From JBBIRG01 sp964410965 (lineage in GTDB: Bacteria; CLD3; SB21; JBBIRG01), in contig CAYPIY010000003.1 in assembly GCA_964410965.1 (NCBI GenBank), forward strand, positions 1 to 64,000: a DNA stretch of 64,000 nucleotides, in the 5' to 3' direction. Under the pieces are notes generated by a model that was not told the DNA's origin, ran no database searches, and worked only from the letters and a program-made list of their open reading frames with translations. The first letter of the stretch is position 1; every line of letters begins with the position of its first letter. Positions 8,576-18,372 of this stretch are shown here, piece by piece. Made by a program: the position numbers and the translations under genes.

Positions 8576-8983
8576 ATGATTAACTCAGATATTCGTTCCC
8601 ATTTTTCAAATAAGACGGTGTTACTGGTAGAAGATGAGGAGGCGATAATATCGATTTTAAAAGACTTATTTTCTGCATACCGGGTAAATATTTATGAAGC
8701 TGATAACGGTCAGCACGCGGTCGAGGTTTTAATGGATAATGATATTGATTATATCATTACTGATTATTTAATGCCGAAAATGAACGGACTTCAGTTAATT
8801 GATTGGGTAAGGACAAATTACAGCAAAAAAATCCCTGTTGTCATTTTGACCGGTTCCGTATTGAATGCACTGGAATATCAGGTAGATGACAACACAATGG
8901 TTATTTACAAGCCCTTTATCTTTAAAGAAATAATTAATTCATTGGTGATATTGAACACTTCCAGCAGAAATGCTGCAAAATGA
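8576..8983 (+). CDS. Single-domain response regulator (receiver only), copy 1
   Basis: 135 residues, almost all a CheY-like receiver. The acidic pocket is E19-D20, the phospho-acceptor is D63 (IITDYLMPKMNG), the conserved Thr is in VILTGS and the Lys is in YKPF. There is no output domain, so it should act by protein contact or as a phosphorelay intermediate. A GAGG ribosome binding site precedes the ATG. The gene at 9083 is a tandem paralogue, and histidine kinases follow at 11685 and 13845; one of these is the likely phosphate donor (inference). Confidence 0.9.
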   Translation: MINSDIRSHFSNKTVLLVEDEEAIISILKDLFSAYRVNIYEADNGQHAVEVLMDNDIDYIITDYLMPKMNGLQLIDWVRTNYSKKIPVVILTGSVLNALEYQVDDNTMVIYKPFIFKEIINSLVILNTSSRNAAK

Positions 8984-9082
8984 TAAAAACCCGGAAAAAC
9001 CTATGATGGAAAGCAGTTAAATCATAATAAATGCAGAAAATGATACATAATGGACAACTGATTAATAAAAAAGGGAATGATA

Positions 9083-9532
9083 ATGCATGCGGATCTAACT
9101 ATGCCTTTGTCGGGGAAAACAGTATTAATTGTCGAGGATGAAAGGCATATTTCGATGGCCATTCGGTTATTTTTAAAGAAATTTTCAATGTATGGCATGG
9201 AGGCCGAGGATGGGCATCAGGCTATAGAAATGTTGAACGAAAAAGATATGGATTACGTCATAACTGATTATAGAATGCCTAATATGAATGGTCTAGAATT
9301 GGTTCATTGGATAAGAAAATTCTATCACAAAAAGGACATTCCGATAATAATATTTTCCGGTTATACCTATGACCAAATCGAAAATCATGTTGACGAAAAT
9401 ACCAGGGTGCTTTACAAACCTTTCATATATATGAACCTGATTGAATCATTAGCGCTTATGGAAAATAAATTAATTGATAATCAAACGGTTCAAAAAACAG
9501 GGATCACCAATAAACTAACTAACCACCCATAA
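9083..9532 (+). CDS. Single-domain response regulator (receiver only), copy 2
   Basis: A second CheY-like receiver with E18-D19, phospho-acceptor D62 (VITDYRMPNMNG), a Ser in IIFSGY in place of the usual Thr, and Lys in YKPF. I place the start at 9083 rather than 9077 because AAGGGA ends directly at 9076, leaving a workable spacing only for the later ATG. It is clearly homologous to the 8576 product along its whole length, as expected for a tandem duplication. The C-terminal tail (about 25 residues) is polar and has no domain. Confidence 0.9.
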   Translation: MHADLTMPLSGKTVLIVEDERHISMAIRLFLKKFSMYGMEAEDGHQAIEMLNEKDMDYVITDYRMPNMNGLELVHWIRKFYHKKDIPIIIFSGYTYDQIENHVDENTRVLYKPFIYMNLIESLALMENKLIDNQTVQKTGITNKLTNHP

Positions 9533-9551
9533 CTTACCGGAGGTACCAGGT

Positions 9552-11339
9552 ATGTCACAGAGAATCAGCGGGATTTTAATCCTGTCGTTATTCACGGCTT
9601 TTTTGCTGCTTTACGGCGTCGCGGGAACAACCGCCGCATATGCGCAGTTCGATAAAATCAAAAAAGCAGTGGATAAAGAAAAAAAATCAGTTAATAAAAA
9701 CGAGAAAGGGAAAAAAGTTAAAAGCGAAAAAGGAACATCGGGAAATTTATCGGTTACCGATAATTCTGCCGGTTCATCTTCGGGTATAACCCAGACAGGA
9801 AACTCAGAAGACTGTAAGACGATTGATGACTGCGAAGACGCCAAAGCCGCTGTGAATTTCCTGAATTATGCCAATATGCATATTACAGAAATTACCGATC
9901 CGGCCGGGGCGCAGGGGTATGTTGTAAAAGCGAAAGAGTCTCTGAAAAAAGCCAAAGCGAATTGCCCCGGGGTCGATTTAAGTCCGGTCGAAAACCGGTT
10001 AGCTGAGATCGAGAACAAATTAGCGGATTTCAATAAAGCGGCGGATGCGCAGACCACACTATCGATGGCGCGGAATGTTTTTGATCCGGTTGTCAACAGC
10101 ATTCTGGGGCGGGGCTACGACGGTATGTTCAGCAAAAAAAACGAGGCCCAGGACTTATATGACGCCTGCGCGAAGGTTGATTACATTAATCTGAAAAAAA
10201 CGCTGGACGATATTTTAACTAAGGACGCCGGGCTTAAAGAGCAGGCGACAAATCAGTTTGGAGACTACACAGCTTTCATGAACGCGTATAAACAATTTGA
10301 AGAACGCGTGAATAATTACCTGGTCGGTGAAATCAACCGTTCGATCGAAGGCGCGTACGCGCAAAAGGCAAAAGGGAAAAACAATCTGAATGACGCCCTG
10401 GAAGCAGCGGAAGCCGGCGTTCTCACCGCCAAAGCCGTTTTACTGATTATTCCCAGTCATGCCAAAATCACATCTCTCCTGAAAGATGCCCAGGCTGCCA
10501 CCGGGATGCTCGAAAAAGAAATGGGCGGATCGGTGTATACGAGCTCGTTTCATAAAGAACAGGCAGGAAAAATCGTTTTTTCAAAATCGCCTTTGGTTAT
10601 CAGGACGGAAAAGCAGGAGGCGATCGTCAAAGATTTCACCGCGAATGATTTCATTTACAGCATGGCGTATTTAAAAGCCCCGGTCGAATCACAGACTTTC
10701 AACAGAGGATGCGTCATCAGAATGTACGTGGATGACAATATGATCATGTTCCGGGAATTCACCGTTTCCGAACAAAACAAAAGCCAGACGTGGTCGGGCT
10801 TTGAAATTGTGCCGGACCCTGTCATATCCGAACAATCGGGATGCGTTGAGTACTCCAAAGCTTTATCGGCCGTATCGCCGCGCACTCATACCGTTAGGGT
10901 GGAATTCTGGAACAACGATTATACCAAACTGCTGGCTTCCGGCGAATTTAATCTGGATGCGACCCAGGGCCTTGACGTTCTTCAGCAGAACGCCAGGAAG
11001 TTATCGCAAAAAGCTTTAGATAAAGTCCGCATGCCCGCCGCGGGAATGCAAAACGCTTCATTCGAACAGGTCATTAAGAAAGACTGGACCAATGAGCGCT
11101 ATAAAGCCCTCCGCGCCGTTATCTACGACAAGGATTGGAAGATCCAGCGTAATGCGATCACCGGCGTGATCGAACACCGTTACGTCTGGTGCGCTGTGGC
11201 GGTAAAAACAAATGAGGGGGATTGCAAAATCTTCTATGTATCCTACAAACAGGATTACGCCGGAGGAAGCTACGGAGCGTTTAAATCCTGGGGCATGGGC
11301 GATAATGAACTGATTAATTGCGATCATGTAATGAAATAA
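9552..11339 (+). CDS. Exported protein of unknown function, with Lys-rich N-terminus
   Basis: 595 residues, with GGAGG about 8 bases before the ATG. A signal peptide (residues 1-32, ending AAYAQ) is followed by a strongly basic low-complexity segment (about 33-65: KKAVDKEKKSV, KNEKGKK). A helical region then runs to about 330 (AKESLKKAKANC, KNNLNDALEAAEAGV). The C-terminal half is more globular and has several cysteines. I recognise no family. It lies between receivers and a histidine kinase, so it could be the exported part of a sensory pathway, but nothing in the sequence shows this directly. Confidence 0.75.
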   Translation: MSQRISGILILSLFTAFLLLYGVAGTTAAYAQFDKIKKAVDKEKKSVNKNEKGKKVKSEKGTSGNLSVTDNSAGSSSGITQTGNSEDCKTIDDCEDAKAAVNFLNYANMHITEITDPAGAQGYVVKAKESLKKAKANCPGVDLSPVENRLAEIENKLADFNKAADAQTTLSMARNVFDPVVNSILGRGYDGMFSKKNEAQDLYDACAKVDYINLKKTLDDILTKDAGLKEQATNQFGDYTAFMNAYKQFEERVNNYLVGEINRSIEGAYAQKAKGKNNLNDALEAAEAGVLTAKAVLLIIPSHAKITSLLKDAQAATGMLEKEMGGSVYTSSFHKEQAGKIVFSKSPLVIRTEKQEAIVKDFTANDFIYSMAYLKAPVESQTFNRGCVIRMYVDDNMIMFREFTVSEQNKSQTWSGFEIVPDPVISEQSGCVEYSKALSAVSPRTHTVRVEFWNNDYTKLLASGEFNLDATQGLDVLQQNARKLSQKALDKVRMPAAGMQNASFEQVIKKDWTNERYKALRAVIYDKDWKIQRNAITGVIEHRYVWCAVAVKTNEGDCKIFYVSYKQDYAGGSYGAFKSWGMGDNELINCDHVMK

Positions 11340-11684
11340 CCATGCTAGCGGCGATTTATGAACTGTCCTGATAGGCTCTGTTTTTTTGCGTGCGCGAAAA
11401 TATTTTATGTTTCGTTTTGGTTTGCCTTCTTCCAATTACGAATCAGCTGAATATGCGGACGCAACTGCGAATCACATGAGTAATCCGGACAGTCGCTTTT
11501 TTAAAATTGAAACGGCCTGATCAATGTTTCTGAGACCGCCCATGGTTTTAAGTGAATAAATGACGAATACGATAAAATGAGAACAGGCGTTTTTTCATAA
11601 CCGGAATGTTGCTGTCAGAGCAAGATTGAAAAAACAACCCGGATTCATGAATCTAAACTTTAATAATATTTTGGAACAAAAGGC
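11340..11684. other. Intergenic region, 345 bases
   Basis: No convincing gene, repeat or RNA is visible. A 30-codon ORF at 11358-11450 lacks a ribosome binding site and coding character. The region probably holds the promoter of the downstream kinase, but I see no clear -35/-10 pair. Confidence 0.4.
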
Positions 11685-12518
11685 ATGACGATGATGATAC
11701 AGAGCCCCGCAAACCCGGTTTCCTCATACGACTTCGGACAGGACGAAAGCATAATCGACAATCTCACCAGGGAGAATGTGTTTCTTAAATCCATTCATAA
11801 ACGAAAATCTGAATTTCTCACGTTAGCCGTTCATGACATGGTAAATCCATTAGGATTTATCATCGGTATGCTGGAAGAAACGGCGCAAATGATCGAAGAA
11901 AACGATATCGATATCGGCTGGTTTCGCCAAAATATTCAATCCGTTCTTTTGGCCTCGAATAAAATGGCATCGCTTATTAATGATTTGCGCGTTATCAGTT
12001 CAACAGATACGAAATTAATTGAAATGGAATATTCGCAATGTAATATGAACGATATTATCGGGGAATGCGTCAGCCTGTTCTCCCCTATCGCCAAACGTAA
12101 GAACATCGCCCTGGATTATGAAGAGAACAAAACATTGCCCGATGTTCATGCGGATAAAAAGAAAATCAGTTCGGTCATTGAGAATTTGGTCAGCAACGCC
12201 GTTAAATACAGCTACCCGGAAGGGCGCGTCATTCTTTCGGCCCGGTTAAATAAAACTCATATCGTTGTTTCGTGCCGGGATTTCGGACAGGGATTTTTCG
12301 CGGAAGAAATGCATGAGGTTTTCCGCGGCTGCAGGAAATTCAGCGCCAGGCCCACGGCGAATGAGACCAGCACAGGCTTAGGCCTGATGATCGTTAAAAA
12401 ATTTGTAACCATGCATAAAGGAAAAGTATGGCTGCAGAGCACGAAGGGCGATGGATCTACATTTTATTTTTCAGTTCCCTTAAAAAACAACAAACACGGA
12501 AGCGATGAGCAAATGTGA
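11685..12518 (+). CDS. Soluble sensor-less histidine kinase
   Basis: 277 residues. HisKA phosphorylation site H50 (LAVHDMVNPL) is followed by the HATPase domain: N box (ENLVSNAVKYS), G1 (CRDFGQGF) and G2 (TGLGLMIVKKF), ending near GSTFYFSVPL. There is no membrane helix, PAS or HAMP; only about 40 residues precede HisKA. It is therefore cytoplasmic and needs a partner for input. The two receivers upstream (8576, 9083) have no output domain and are natural phosphotransfer partners by proximity, which is an inference. Confidence 0.88.
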   Translation: MTMMIQSPANPVSSYDFGQDESIIDNLTRENVFLKSIHKRKSEFLTLAVHDMVNPLGFIIGMLEETAQMIEENDIDIGWFRQNIQSVLLASNKMASLINDLRVISSTDTKLIEMEYSQCNMNDIIGECVSLFSPIAKRKNIALDYEENKTLPDVHADKKKISSVIENLVSNAVKYSYPEGRVILSARLNKTHIVVSCRDFGQGFFAEEMHEVFRGCRKFSARPTANETSTGLGLMIVKKFVTMHKGKVWLQSTKGDGSTFYFSVPLKNNKHGSDEQM

Positions 12519-12661
12519 CAACGGAAAACGTGTTCATATGCAGAAAAGGCTCGTTGATTCAGAAAATATGCTCCCTGCATAGCGAAGATGATTTGTTTTA
12601 AGAAATACTCCTAAAACAAAACCGGTACAGAATCATTTAAAACCGATGAAAGGAGGAAAAA

Positions 12662-12700
12662 ATGAAAAAACAAGCGCACATTCACTTGAATTCTTCATGA
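12662..12700 (+). CDS. 12-codon mini-ORF with a perfect Shine-Dalgarno (possible leader peptide)
   Basis: AAGGAGG at 12650-12656 is followed 5 bases later by ATG and a 12-residue frame (MKKQAHIHLNSS) ending at 12700. The next gene starts at 12756. Such a strong ribosome binding site on so short a frame suggests a leader peptide, or the surviving start of a lost gene. No attenuator hairpin is obvious after it. Confidence 0.35.
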   Translation: MKKQAHIHLNSS

Positions 12701-12755
12701 ACCGGATCCGTTTGATTGAAATTCGGGATAATAAACTATTTGAAAGGTCAGGATC

Positions 12756-13499
12756 ATGGAAACATATTTTGAATCAATGATACGATTTTTAATTACTTTT
12801 GTAATAGGAGGACTCATAATGATGTCATCGTCTGTAATTGCTCAAAAACCGGCTGATCCAACTTACCGGAAAACATTTGGAGACGGCGTTATCGTCATAT
12901 CAGATAAAGGCCTTCCGGAACGAAGCAAATTTGACGCCTCGATGTATGATTACCGCAATGGAATATGGTATGTGAAAAGCGGGGCGGAATCCCAGGTGAA
13001 TTTGAGGATATTTCTTCCGAAAGGACGTAATATTTCAAGTTATATTAAAGAATTAAAAAAAGCTAAACCGGATAACCTGAAATACCACACCGGCGACTTG
13101 CTGATCATCAGGATGTTTCGTTCGCATGACCACATGGGAAATGATCTTGTCAAAGCCGGCGGTTATAGCTGGCCGAACACCGTTTCGGATATTCCCAAAT
13201 GGGAGCAGGAATCTTTTGAGGTGATGATGAATGTGAATGAAACAAGCACAGATACAGAGCCGGGTGCGGATTGGCCTGATAATCTCCGGTCAAAATTATA
13301 CGGCGTCATGATTTTTACGCAGCCCGGACAAAAAATATATTTTATGGTTCAGTTCGCTTATGAATATAAAACGCCGGCCGGTGAGATAGAAACCAAATGG
13401 GATGCGCAGCTTAACAAATGGGTTCAGGTAAAATCCAATGGAATGCTGGGTTATGTGTATTCTGATCCGGTCGTTTCGGCAACATTAGAATTTAAATAG
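12756..13499 (+). CDS. Exported protein of unknown function
   Basis: 247 residues with an N-terminal signal (MIRFLITFVIGGLIMMSS, then VIAQ). The start is at 12756, with AGGATC close upstream; M8 at 12777 is an alternative. The mature region is mixed alpha/beta with LRIFLPKGRNIS and IYFMVQFAYEYKTP segments. No domain is recognised. A terminator follows, so it ends a unit that may begin at 11685 or at the mini-ORF. Confidence 0.7.
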   Translation: METYFESMIRFLITFVIGGLIMMSSSVIAQKPADPTYRKTFGDGVIVISDKGLPERSKFDASMYDYRNGIWYVKSGAESQVNLRIFLPKGRNISSYIKELKKAKPDNLKYHTGDLLIIRMFRSHDHMGNDLVKAGGYSWPNTVSDIPKWEQESFEVMMNVNETSTDTEPGADWPDNLRSKLYGVMIFTQPGQKIYFMVQFAYEYKTPAGEIETKWDAQLNKWVQVKSNGMLGYVYSDPVVSATLEFK

Positions 13500-13578
13500 C
13501 AAATTTTAATATGCAGGGGTCAGGCTGATAACAAGCGTTATGGAACACTTTATATGATATTATTCAATTGAATAAACA

Positions 13579-13607
13579 ATACCCCGCTTCTTACAGCGGG
13601 GTATTTA
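13579..13607. terminator. Intrinsic terminator
   Basis: A perfect 10-bp GC-rich stem (13579-13588, ATACCCCGCT, with 13595-13604) with a 6-nt loop and a following TTAATT lies 80 bases after the stop codon of the 12756 gene. Confidence 0.7.
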
Positions 13608-13685
13608 ATTCCGGACACTCATGGTATGACGCCAGAATTAAAATCATATTCTGACAGATTGAAACCTGCTGTAACCGATGCGTTT

Positions 13686-13715
13686 TTGACTTGTATTACC
13701 CGGACATATTATACG
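13686..13715 (+). promoter_or_regulatory. Candidate sigma-70-like promoter for the propeller kinase
   Basis: TTGACT at 13686-13691 and TATACG at 13710-13715 are separated by 18 bases and lie about 130 bases upstream of the kinase start, after the terminator. The match is partial. The neighbouring TATTAT at 13707 is an alternative -10 with a poorer spacing. Confidence 0.25.
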
Positions 13716-13844
13716 GCCCCAAATGAAAGCCGGGTAGTACACGTAAAAGCAAATGAATTTACCTGTTTCAATTAAAGGATAAATTCTATAGAATAAGAGA
13801 TTCAGTTGTTGTATCTTCATAAAGACCCTTTTTCGTTTTTTGAC

Positions 13845-16800
13845 ATGACATATAAAACCATACAGCGTCTCATCACGACAATTATAGCATTAATCATTTC
13901 GTCCCCCATAGGGTCTCAGGAACTCCCGCTGAAATTTGAACAGGTTTTACCCGGCACGGACGAGAACTCAAACACCATCACAAAAATCATTCAGGACTGT
14001 CAGGGATTCTTATGGTTCGGAACGAAAAAAGGCCTGATCCGTTATGATGGTTATCAGTTCGTTCAGTATAAATACAACCTGAACAAAACCGCCGGTATAT
14101 CCGGCGATTTTATACGGGATTTCGCCGAAGACAAGAGAGGTGATTTATGGATCGCTATCGAAAACGGCGGGCTCAACCAGTATGTGCGGTCAACGGATAA
14201 ATTTGAATCCTATCGGTATCAGGAAGAGGATTCGACGGGATTGCCCACCAATGACGTGATGGCTGTACTGCCCGACACAAACGGAACCGTATGGATCGGC
14301 ACTAAAAAAGGCCTATGCAAATTAGATCTGTCAACGAAACATGTCACCCGGATCCGGACGATGACAAACGGTCCCGAGCCGGTCATCACAGGACTGATCA
14401 TGGATCACAAAGGATCGCTCTGGCTTGCGACCCGTAATTTGGGACTATTTACTTACGACCCATTATCCGGAACCATTTGTAACTTCATTCATGATCCCCT
14501 CAATCCCGCGAGCATCTGCGATAATTCTTTATGGACCGTTTATCAGGACAACCTGAGAAATATTTGGGTCGGCTCATGGGGCAAAGGACTTGACCGCTTT
14601 GATATTCTGACCGGAAAATTCGTTCATTACCGTCATGATCCTACGGATTTGAACAGCATAAGCTCCGATAATGTTTCGTCAATCTATGAAGACCGCGAAC
14701 AACGGCTCTGGATAACAACCTACGGAAACGGAATCAGTCTTTTAGACCGTTTTTCCGGAAAATTTACGCGTTTCACTCATGATTCCGACAATAAATCGGG
14801 GATCGGTACGATTTATACGATTTGTATTTTTCAGGACCATTCGGGCTCGTTTTGGGTCGGAACCTACGGTGCGGGACTGATTGTCAGTTTCAAGTCATGG
14901 AAAAAAATTTATCTTTATGACAAAATCCTTGCCGGTCAGAAGCAAGCGGTTCTGGGCACGGTCAACGCTATCCATCGTTCCAGCAGCGGAATCACAATGA
15001 TAGGTTCCGCAAGCCACGGACTGGCCGTTTATGATACGGAGACAAATCTCATCACCCCTTTTTCAGCTCTCTCCTGGCGAAATCGTGAAGCGGCGCGTTA
15101 TTCTGTTTTTTGCATGATTGAAGCAAGGGACCGTACATTATGGCTTGGTACAGAGCTGGGACTTGTTCGCGCCGACACGCATAAAAAAGCTTTTGACCTG
15201 TTTCAGAACCCCTGGACGGACTATCAGCATACCGAAACCATTTGCGAATTACCCGACGGCCGCCTGATGACAAACGTCATAGATCACGGGCCTTTCATTT
15301 TTAATCCTGAAACACAGCGGTTTTCGAAAATATCCGATGAAACCGGAATACTCAGCCGCATGAAAGGCCAGAGGGTTCTTTGTCATTATCATGACGGCGA
15401 TTCCGTAATTTGGTTCGGAACGAACCGCAGCGGACTGTACAAATATCAGCATCAAAGCGACCAGCTTGACCAATTCACTGTCACGCCTAACGATTCACAC
15501 AGCATCAGCAACAACGTGGTCATGGTCATTCATCCCGGAAGCAATAATTCCCTTTGGATCGGCACCGAGGGAGGCCTCAACCATTTCGATAAACGCAGCG
15601 GACGATTTAAGGTTTACCGCGAGGAAGACGGACTGGCGAACGACATTGTGGACGGCATCATGGACGGACAAGACGGCAAACTTTGGATCATCACATCTGT
15701 TGCCGTATCGTGTTTCGATCCTGCGTCCGGGACATTCAGGAATTACGACCATACCGACGGATTCCCGGAGGGCCGATTTTTGGCCAAATCCTCTTTACGG
15801 ATGGCCGACGGAACATTGCTCGCGGGACATGAACAAGGCCTCGTTCGTTTTCATCCCGAAGAACTTTTGGATAATCCCTTTCCTCCGCCGGTCGTTATCA
15901 CGGGATTTAAAAAGCTGAACCGCGTTGCCGATCTCAGACAGAATATCTGTACAGCGGGCGAACTGGAATTGTCTTACAAGGATTATTTAATCGCTTTTGA
16001 GTTCGCGGCGCTGAATTTCATTCATCCCGCAAAAAACCGTTACGCATACATGATGGAAGGGTTCGAAGAACAGTGGAATTATGCGGGAAAAGAACGGACG
16101 GCTGTTTATACGAACTTAAATCCCGGAGCATACACATTCCGGGTCAAAGCAAGCAATAACGACGGTTTGTGGAATGAATCCGGAGCATCCGTCCGTCTGA
16201 TCATTCGTCCCCCGCTCTGGAAAACCTGGTGGGCCTTTATTTTGTACGGGGTGTCTATGTTGTTAATTCTGTACGCCGGATATCAGTGGCGCGTCCGGAG
16301 CATCAGAAACAGAAACAAGGAACTTGCCCTCAAAGTCGAAGAGAAGACACGCGAACTGAAGCAAACTCAGGCTGAACTCATCCAGACAGGAAAAATGGCC
16401 TCTCTCGGGGAAATGGTCGCCGGGCTGTCGCATGAAATCAATAACCCGGTCGCCTTCGTGACGGGAAATATTGAAAATGTCATAACGGATATCGGTAAGC
16501 TGTTAACGACCGCTGATTATGATGAATGGATACCGGTTTTAAAGGATATCGATCATTCGCTCACCTCATCTCTTCATGGCGCCAAGCGGATCGCGGACAT
16601 TGTGAAAAACATGAGAAATTTTTCAAAGCTTGATGAGTCCGAGTACAAAGAAATTAAAATCCACAGAGAGATCGACACCATTCTGGACTTATTTTTCAAT
16701 CAATTGAAAGATATCCGGTTCGAGCGGCAATATGAGGCCATACTGCATGAGAAAGCCATACCCTGTTACGCCGCTCAGATCAATCAATGCCTGCGGAATA

Positions 16801-17129
16801 TTCTGATCAACGCCGTGCAGGCGGTCCGGGAAGCGGAAAAGAATAACCTGCTTCCGGCGGGCAAGGGGCAGATTACGATCGCCACATCGGTCCGGGATCA
16901 TCAGGTTCAGCTGACCATCAGCGATAACGGGATCGGCATTCCGGAAAAAATTATCGATAAGATTTTCGATCCGTTCTTCACGACGCGCGAAGTCGGCGCC
17001 GGAAAAGGACTGGGCTTATCCGAGGCATACGGCATTATCCACAAGCATAACGGAACCATCTCTGTCCGAAGCGAGTATACCCGGGGCACCGAAGTGCAGC
17101 TGTCCATACCGTTCCGAGGAACAAATTAA
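13845..17129 (+). CDS. Two-component histidine kinase with periplasmic propeller and Y_Y_Y domain
   Basis: About 1094 residues. I choose ATG 13845 because it begins a signal peptide (ending PIGSQ); a TTG at 13806 is possible. Two-component-propeller (Reg_prop) repeats of the type GDLWIAIENGGLNQY fill the periplasmic part to about residue 680. A Y_Y_Y domain, one membrane helix (WWAFILYGVSMLLILYAGY), a short coiled coil, HisKA (H863 in GLSHEINNPV) and HATPase (NILINAVQAV, DNGIGIPEKI, GKGLGLSEAYGI) follow. It lacks the receiver and AraC domains of the Bacteroides hybrid regulators, so it must signal to a separate regulator, plausibly one of the receivers at 8.6-9.5 kb. The ligand is unknown. 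Confidence 0.92.
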   Translation: MTYKTIQRLITTIIALIISSPIGSQELPLKFEQVLPGTDENSNTITKIIQDCQGFLWFGTKKGLIRYDGYQFVQYKYNLNKTAGISGDFIRDFAEDKRGDLWIAIENGGLNQYVRSTDKFESYRYQEEDSTGLPTNDVMAVLPDTNGTVWIGTKKGLCKLDLSTKHVTRIRTMTNGPEPVITGLIMDHKGSLWLATRNLGLFTYDPLSGTICNFIHDPLNPASICDNSLWTVYQDNLRNIWVGSWGKGLDRFDILTGKFVHYRHDPTDLNSISSDNVSSIYEDREQRLWITTYGNGISLLDRFSGKFTRFTHDSDNKSGIGTIYTICIFQDHSGSFWVGTYGAGLIVSFKSWKKIYLYDKILAGQKQAVLGTVNAIHRSSSGITMIGSASHGLAVYDTETNLITPFSALSWRNREAARYSVFCMIEARDRTLWLGTELGLVRADTHKKAFDLFQNPWTDYQHTETICELPDGRLMTNVIDHGPFIFNPETQRFSKISDETGILSRMKGQRVLCHYHDGDSVIWFGTNRSGLYKYQHQSDQLDQFTVTPNDSHSISNNVVMVIHPGSNNSLWIGTEGGLNHFDKRSGRFKVYREEDGLANDIVDGIMDGQDGKLWIITSVAVSCFDPASGTFRNYDHTDGFPEGRFLAKSSLRMADGTLLAGHEQGLVRFHPEELLDNPFPPPVVITGFKKLNRVADLRQNICTAGELELSYKDYLIAFEFAALNFIHPAKNRYAYMMEGFEEQWNYAGKERTAVYTNLNPGAYTFRVKASNNDGLWNESGASVRLIIRPPLWKTWWAFILYGVSMLLILYAGYQWRVRSIRNRNKELALKVEEKTRELKQTQAELIQTGKMASLGEMVAGLSHEINNPVAFVTGNIENVITDIGKLLTTADYDEWIPVLKDIDHSLTSSLHGAKRIADIVKNMRNFSKLDESEYKEIKIHREIDTILDLFFNQLKDIRFERQYEAILHEKAIPCYAAQINQCLRNILINAVQAVREAEKNNLLPAGKGQITIATSVRDHQVQLTISDNGIGIPEKIIDKIFDPFFTTREVGAGKGLGLSEAYGIIHKHNGTISVRSEYTRGTEVQLSIPFRGTN

Positions 17130-17176
17130 ATAACCCGTTTTACGGATGAACGACGTCTCATATTTCTGATAAGCTT

Positions 17177-17530
17177 TTAATCACCGAAGGGGCCTATACC
17201 GGCGCATATTCGTTTGAGTGCAGGTATAAACCGGTCATTGCGGATATTTTCTTTCCAGTACGGCCACGAGGAACACTGAACAGGCCGGTTCTCATATACT
17301 TCGCACGAGCGGTTCCGATAAAACGGGCAAACACGATTCCTGAAAACGAGGATACGCCTGTCATTCGAAACCCTCGTAAACCGCTCTTTGAATTCCCGGA
17401 CCGAAAGGCTCTTCAGGGCCGAGAGTCTGCGGATATCCTTTGCTGTGAGGTACAGATAAGCGTATTTGCCGTGCTGCGTACAGCAATAACCACAACGTTG
17501 GCAGCTGAATTTGAGTGTATGAGAATTCAT
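17177..17530 (-). CDS. YkgJ-family cysteine cluster protein
   Basis: 117 residues, with the N-terminal cluster CQRCGYCC and a second set of cysteines (VCPFYRNRSCEVYENRPVQC). This is the pattern of the YkgJ family (zinc- or Fe-S-binding proteins; the cluster type and function are not settled). The length is normal. It converges with the kinase gene, with 47 bases between stops. Confidence 0.88.
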   Translation of the reverse strand: MNSHTLKFSCQRCGYCCTQHGKYAYLYLTAKDIRRLSALKSLSVREFKERFTRVSNDRRILVFRNRVCPFYRNRSCEVYENRPVQCSSWPYWKENIRNDRFIPALKRICAGIGPFGD

Positions 17531-17665
17531 GTTTTTGTACAGTGAAAAATCAAAAAGACTGAAAGCAAAAATTACCTTTCTGTGCGGCGGGAGCGGTTCG
17601 GATTAGAAATCATTTTCGGGGCGGGATACAACAAACAGCGTACGGATGATCGCGTGTGCCCGGCT

Positions 17666-18103
17666 TTATTTGTCTCCCGCGCTGTTCGGTTTCAGGGATC
17701 CTGAATCGGGCGGTTTCGCGGAATCCGCTGAACCGGGATGGAGCCACTGTTTAGCTTCTTCCGTCTTCTGAAATACTTTCACGAGATATCCGCGGTTCAG
17801 ACAGGCGGTTTCGTAAAACATCAGGCCCTCACGGATTTCCTTTTTTGCCGGCAGCAGAATCGCGAGTCTGACTTTCCGGGACACACCGATGGTGTGAAAA
17901 TGGTCAATTTGGTCGATCAGCTGGTAAGCAGGTGGTCCGGTATGAACCGTATCGAATTTCAGAAGAAAAAGATGGCATCCGGTATGGCCGGATATCACGG
18001 CGCCTTCCCGTGCGGATTCAATTATTTCCGCGTGAGAAACCATATCCGAATAAACGATTTCAATGATATGATCCGTGTCGTTATACCGCATTTGCCAAGC
18101 CAT
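17666..18103 (-). CDS. STAS/SpoIIAA-like protein
   Basis: 145 residues preceded by a strong GGGAGGAGG ribosome binding site. The first 125 residues have the alternating pattern of the SpoIIAA-like/STAS group: WQMRYNDTDHIIEIVYSD, a helix (SHAEIIESAREGAV), CHLFLLKFDTV and a late RLAILLPAK strand. The tail is a disordered Ser/Pro/Lys stretch. Such proteins often serve as anti-anti-sigma-like or membrane-associated regulators; here no partner kinase or anti-sigma gene is adjacent. Confidence 0.6.
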   Translation of the reverse strand: MAWQMRYNDTDHIIEIVYSDMVSHAEIIESAREGAVISGHTGCHLFLLKFDTVHTGPPAYQLIDQIDHFHTIGVSRKVRLAILLPAKKEIREGLMFYETACLNRGYLVKVFQKTEEAKQWLHPGSADSAKPPDSGSLKPNSAGDK

Positions 18104-18372
18104 GGGAACCTCCTCCCTGTGTTAGCCAATTCATAAAAAATCTGCCCCAACAGGGATGAAACAGATGTCGCGTCTTGTTTTTAATGTAAATAAAAATAAT
18201 CAGATCATCAACAAAAAAATTCCGGCGATTACCTGAAACCACCGGGTCATGCAATACAAAATGCAATCGACTCATCTTGAGTTACTTTTATCAAGAAAAA
18301 AACTTAAGTAAAATGTGTACTTATAAAGGCTGTCGAAAGGCGGATATTGCAAAGTCTGTTCAAAGATGTATT

